This document shows, piece by piece, positions 31,291 through 32,508 of a stretch of 32,508 bases of DNA. A program made the position numbers and the translations under genes. Within the stretch, counting starts at the first letter, position 1, and each line of letters opens with the position of its first letter. Source of the DNA: Acetobacteraceae bacterium (GTDB lineage: Bacteria > Pseudomonadota > Alphaproteobacteria > Acetobacterales > Acetobacteraceae); the NCBI GenBank assembly GCA_003133065.1, contig PKZM01000101.1, positions 8,044 to 40,551 on the forward strand. Direction: 5' to 3'. The notes beneath the pieces are model-generated. The model was not told the origin of the DNA, did not search any database, and saw only the letters and a list, made by a program, of their open reading frames with translations.

Positions 31291-32508
31291 TCAGGTCCCC
31301 ACCGCTTCCAGGGATTTCGCCTTGGCCAGCCTGGCTTTGCGCGTGCGTTCCCGCGCGCCCTGCGGTTCCACCGGCTTGCCTTTCCAGCCATAGCCGGAGG
31401 CATCGCCGGTGCCGACACCTTCAAAGAACGAAACCATCCGCCCGAAGCGGGCAGCACCCTTTGTCTGCGCCGCCACGATCGCTGCCAGGGCACCCGCGCC
31501 GGGTGCGCCGAACAGCGGCCGCGCGGAGACCATGTTGGTGTAGTAGAGCGCCGGGATGCCCAGCTCCTTGGCCTTCTGCACCAGCGGCGTGGTGCCGACC
31601 GCCAGGTCCGGGCGGACATCCATCATGGCGCAGAGATCCTGCTCCAGCGATGCGCGGTACTGCACATGTGTGCCGCGCGCTTCCAGCCAGGCGCGATCGG
31701 CCTCGCTCCATTCCGTGCGCGGGCATGCCGTGCCCACATAGGGAATCTCCGCGCCCGCCTCCATCAGCAGCCGTGCCACCAGCAGCTCCGATCCCTCATA
31801 TCCGGAAAGGGTGATGCGGGCCTTGATCGGATTGGCTGCAAGGGCGGCGGCAATTGCCGGCAACGCGGCCGCCTTCGCCGCATCCACCGCCGAATCTGGC
31901 CTGCCGGCAGCGCGGCCCACGGCCTCCAGCCACGCGGCCGTGCCCTCAATGCCCACCGGCGCCGATCCCACAACAGGCCGCCCCGCTGCGCGGAATTCGC
32001 GTACGGAGGCTGTGTAGAAAGGGTGTGCTGCGGCGGCTACGTCGCAATCCAGCGCCGCGTACAGATCGCGCCATTCGCGGCACGGCAGCACCGGCGCCAG
32101 CGCCATGCCCATCGGTGCCAGCAGCGCGCCCACGCCGGGCGGATCAGCAGGGAAAAACTCGCCCAGCATCGCAACCGTCGGCTTGTCCTGCAGCACGCGG
32201 GGCCGCGCCACGGGGCCTTGTTCCGCTTCCGTGCGCGCATATTTCAGCATCGCACCGGTCAGCACGTCCTTCGCTTCGGCATGCGTCGGCACGCCGAAGC
32301 CGGGCACGTCGATCCCGATAATGCGAACCCCATCGATGTGTTTGGGCAGCAGATCCAGCGGCACACCGGAGGCCGTGGGCACGCAGAGATTGATCACCAC
32401 CACCGCATCGTAATCGGCGGGTTTGGCGATATCGTGCACCGCGTTGCGGATATCCTCGAACAACTGGCCTTTTACGAGTGATTCGGAATTGAACGGCACG
32501 TAGCCCAC
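31291..32508 (-). CDS. bchY: Chlorophyllide a reductase subunit Y (5' end beyond the window)
   Basis: This is the C-terminal 405 residues of BchY, cut by the window edge; roughly the first 90-100 residues are missing. Family segments include VVVINLCVPTASGVPLDLLP, GVRIIGIDVPGFGVPTHAEAKD and the long stretch around ALYYTNMVSARPLFG. BchY pairs with BchZ to hold the catalytic iron-sulfur cluster and accepts electrons from BchX. The usual order bchC-bchX-bchY suggests those genes lie beyond the right edge. Confidence 0.95.
   Translation of the reverse strand: MGYVPFNSESLVKGQLFEDIRNAVHDIAKPADYDAVVVINLCVPTASGVPLDLLPKHIDGVRIIGIDVPGFGVPTHAEAKDVLTGAMLKYARTEAEQGPVARPRVLQDKPTVAMLGEFFPADPPGVGALLAPMGMALAPVLPCREWRDLYAALDCDVAAAAHPFYTASVREFRAAGRPVVGSAPVGIEGTAAWLEAVGRAAGRPDSAVDAAKAAALPAIAAALAANPIKARITLSGYEGSELLVARLLMEAGAEIPYVGTACPRTEWSEADRAWLEARGTHVQYRASLEQDLCAMMDVRPDLAVGTTPLVQKAKELGIPALYYTNMVSARPLFGAPGAGALAAIVAAQTKGAARFGRMVSFFEGVGTGDASGYGWKGKPVEPQGARERTRKARLAKAKSLEAVGT

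Noticed and set aside
30091-32481. Open frame of almost 800 codons on the plus strand opposite bchZ and bchY
   Set aside because: BchZ and BchY are unmistakable on the minus strand. The opposite frame is low-complexity Arg/His-rich translation without motifs.
1-32508. tRNA, rRNA, CRISPR array, transposase or integrase genes
   Set aside because: I looked for typical motifs and spaced direct repeats and saw none. The only mobile-looking sequences are the small repeats.

Overview
The window looks like chromosomal DNA of a GC-rich, anoxygenic phototrophic alphaproteobacterium, probably of the Acetobacteraceae (Rhodopila-like). The basis is a bacteriochlorophyll and reaction-centre operon (bchY-bchZ-pufB-pufA-pufL-pufM-pufC), the zapA / 6S RNA / 5-formyl-THF cyclo-ligase neighbourhood, an fbaB-thiE pair and PEP-CTERM and exopolysaccharide genes. 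PufL keeps His at the position equivalent to L168, which argues against the zinc-bacteriochlorophyll genus Acidiphilium (Glu there). The genus assignment is inference.

Layout. 1-4.8 kb: a PAS-rich hybrid histidine kinase, then a nucleoside hydrolase divergent from a LysR regulator. 5.1-9.5 kb: a small membrane ORF, a secreted DUF885 peptidase, a membrane diguanylate cyclase and a PEP-CTERM protein. 9.7-18 kb: an exopolysaccharide region (GT61 glycosyltransferase, GT4 glycosyltransferase coupled to an unknown protein, a DUF4214 protein, a coiled-coil protein, a Wza-like export lipoprotein), interrupted by ferredoxin-NADP reductase. 18-20.2 kb: thiE, fbaB and a hypothetical gene, all on the minus strand. 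20.3-23.5 kb: small ORF, zapA, 6S RNA, 5-FCL, ymdB-like phosphoesterase, a Gly-rich exported protein and a Spy-like periplasmic protein on the plus strand. 23.6-25.8 kb: a hypothetical protein, a LolA-like lipoprotein and glucokinase (minus). 25.9-32.5 kb: the puf operon and the 3' part of the bch genes (minus), closed by a clear intrinsic terminator.

The most unusual feature is a dense family of AT-rich palindromic repeats of about 34 bp: 18 units in 32.5 kb, nearly all between genes. Many occur as inverted pairs of about 110-125 bp, and three pairs share a GC-rich spacer. The first base pair of the stem flips between G:C and C:G among copies, so base pairing, not only sequence, is conserved. 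One pair lies inside the photosynthesis operon between bchZ and pufB. Another appears to have become the N-terminus and signal peptide of the DUF885 peptidase. A third abuts 6S RNA and the 5-FCL start. The architecture resembles REP/REPIN elements, but no transposase is present here.

The puf operon is also divided by GC-rich stem-loops upstream of pufB, between pufA and pufL and between pufL and pufM. This suggests post-transcriptional control of antenna to reaction-centre stoichiometry.
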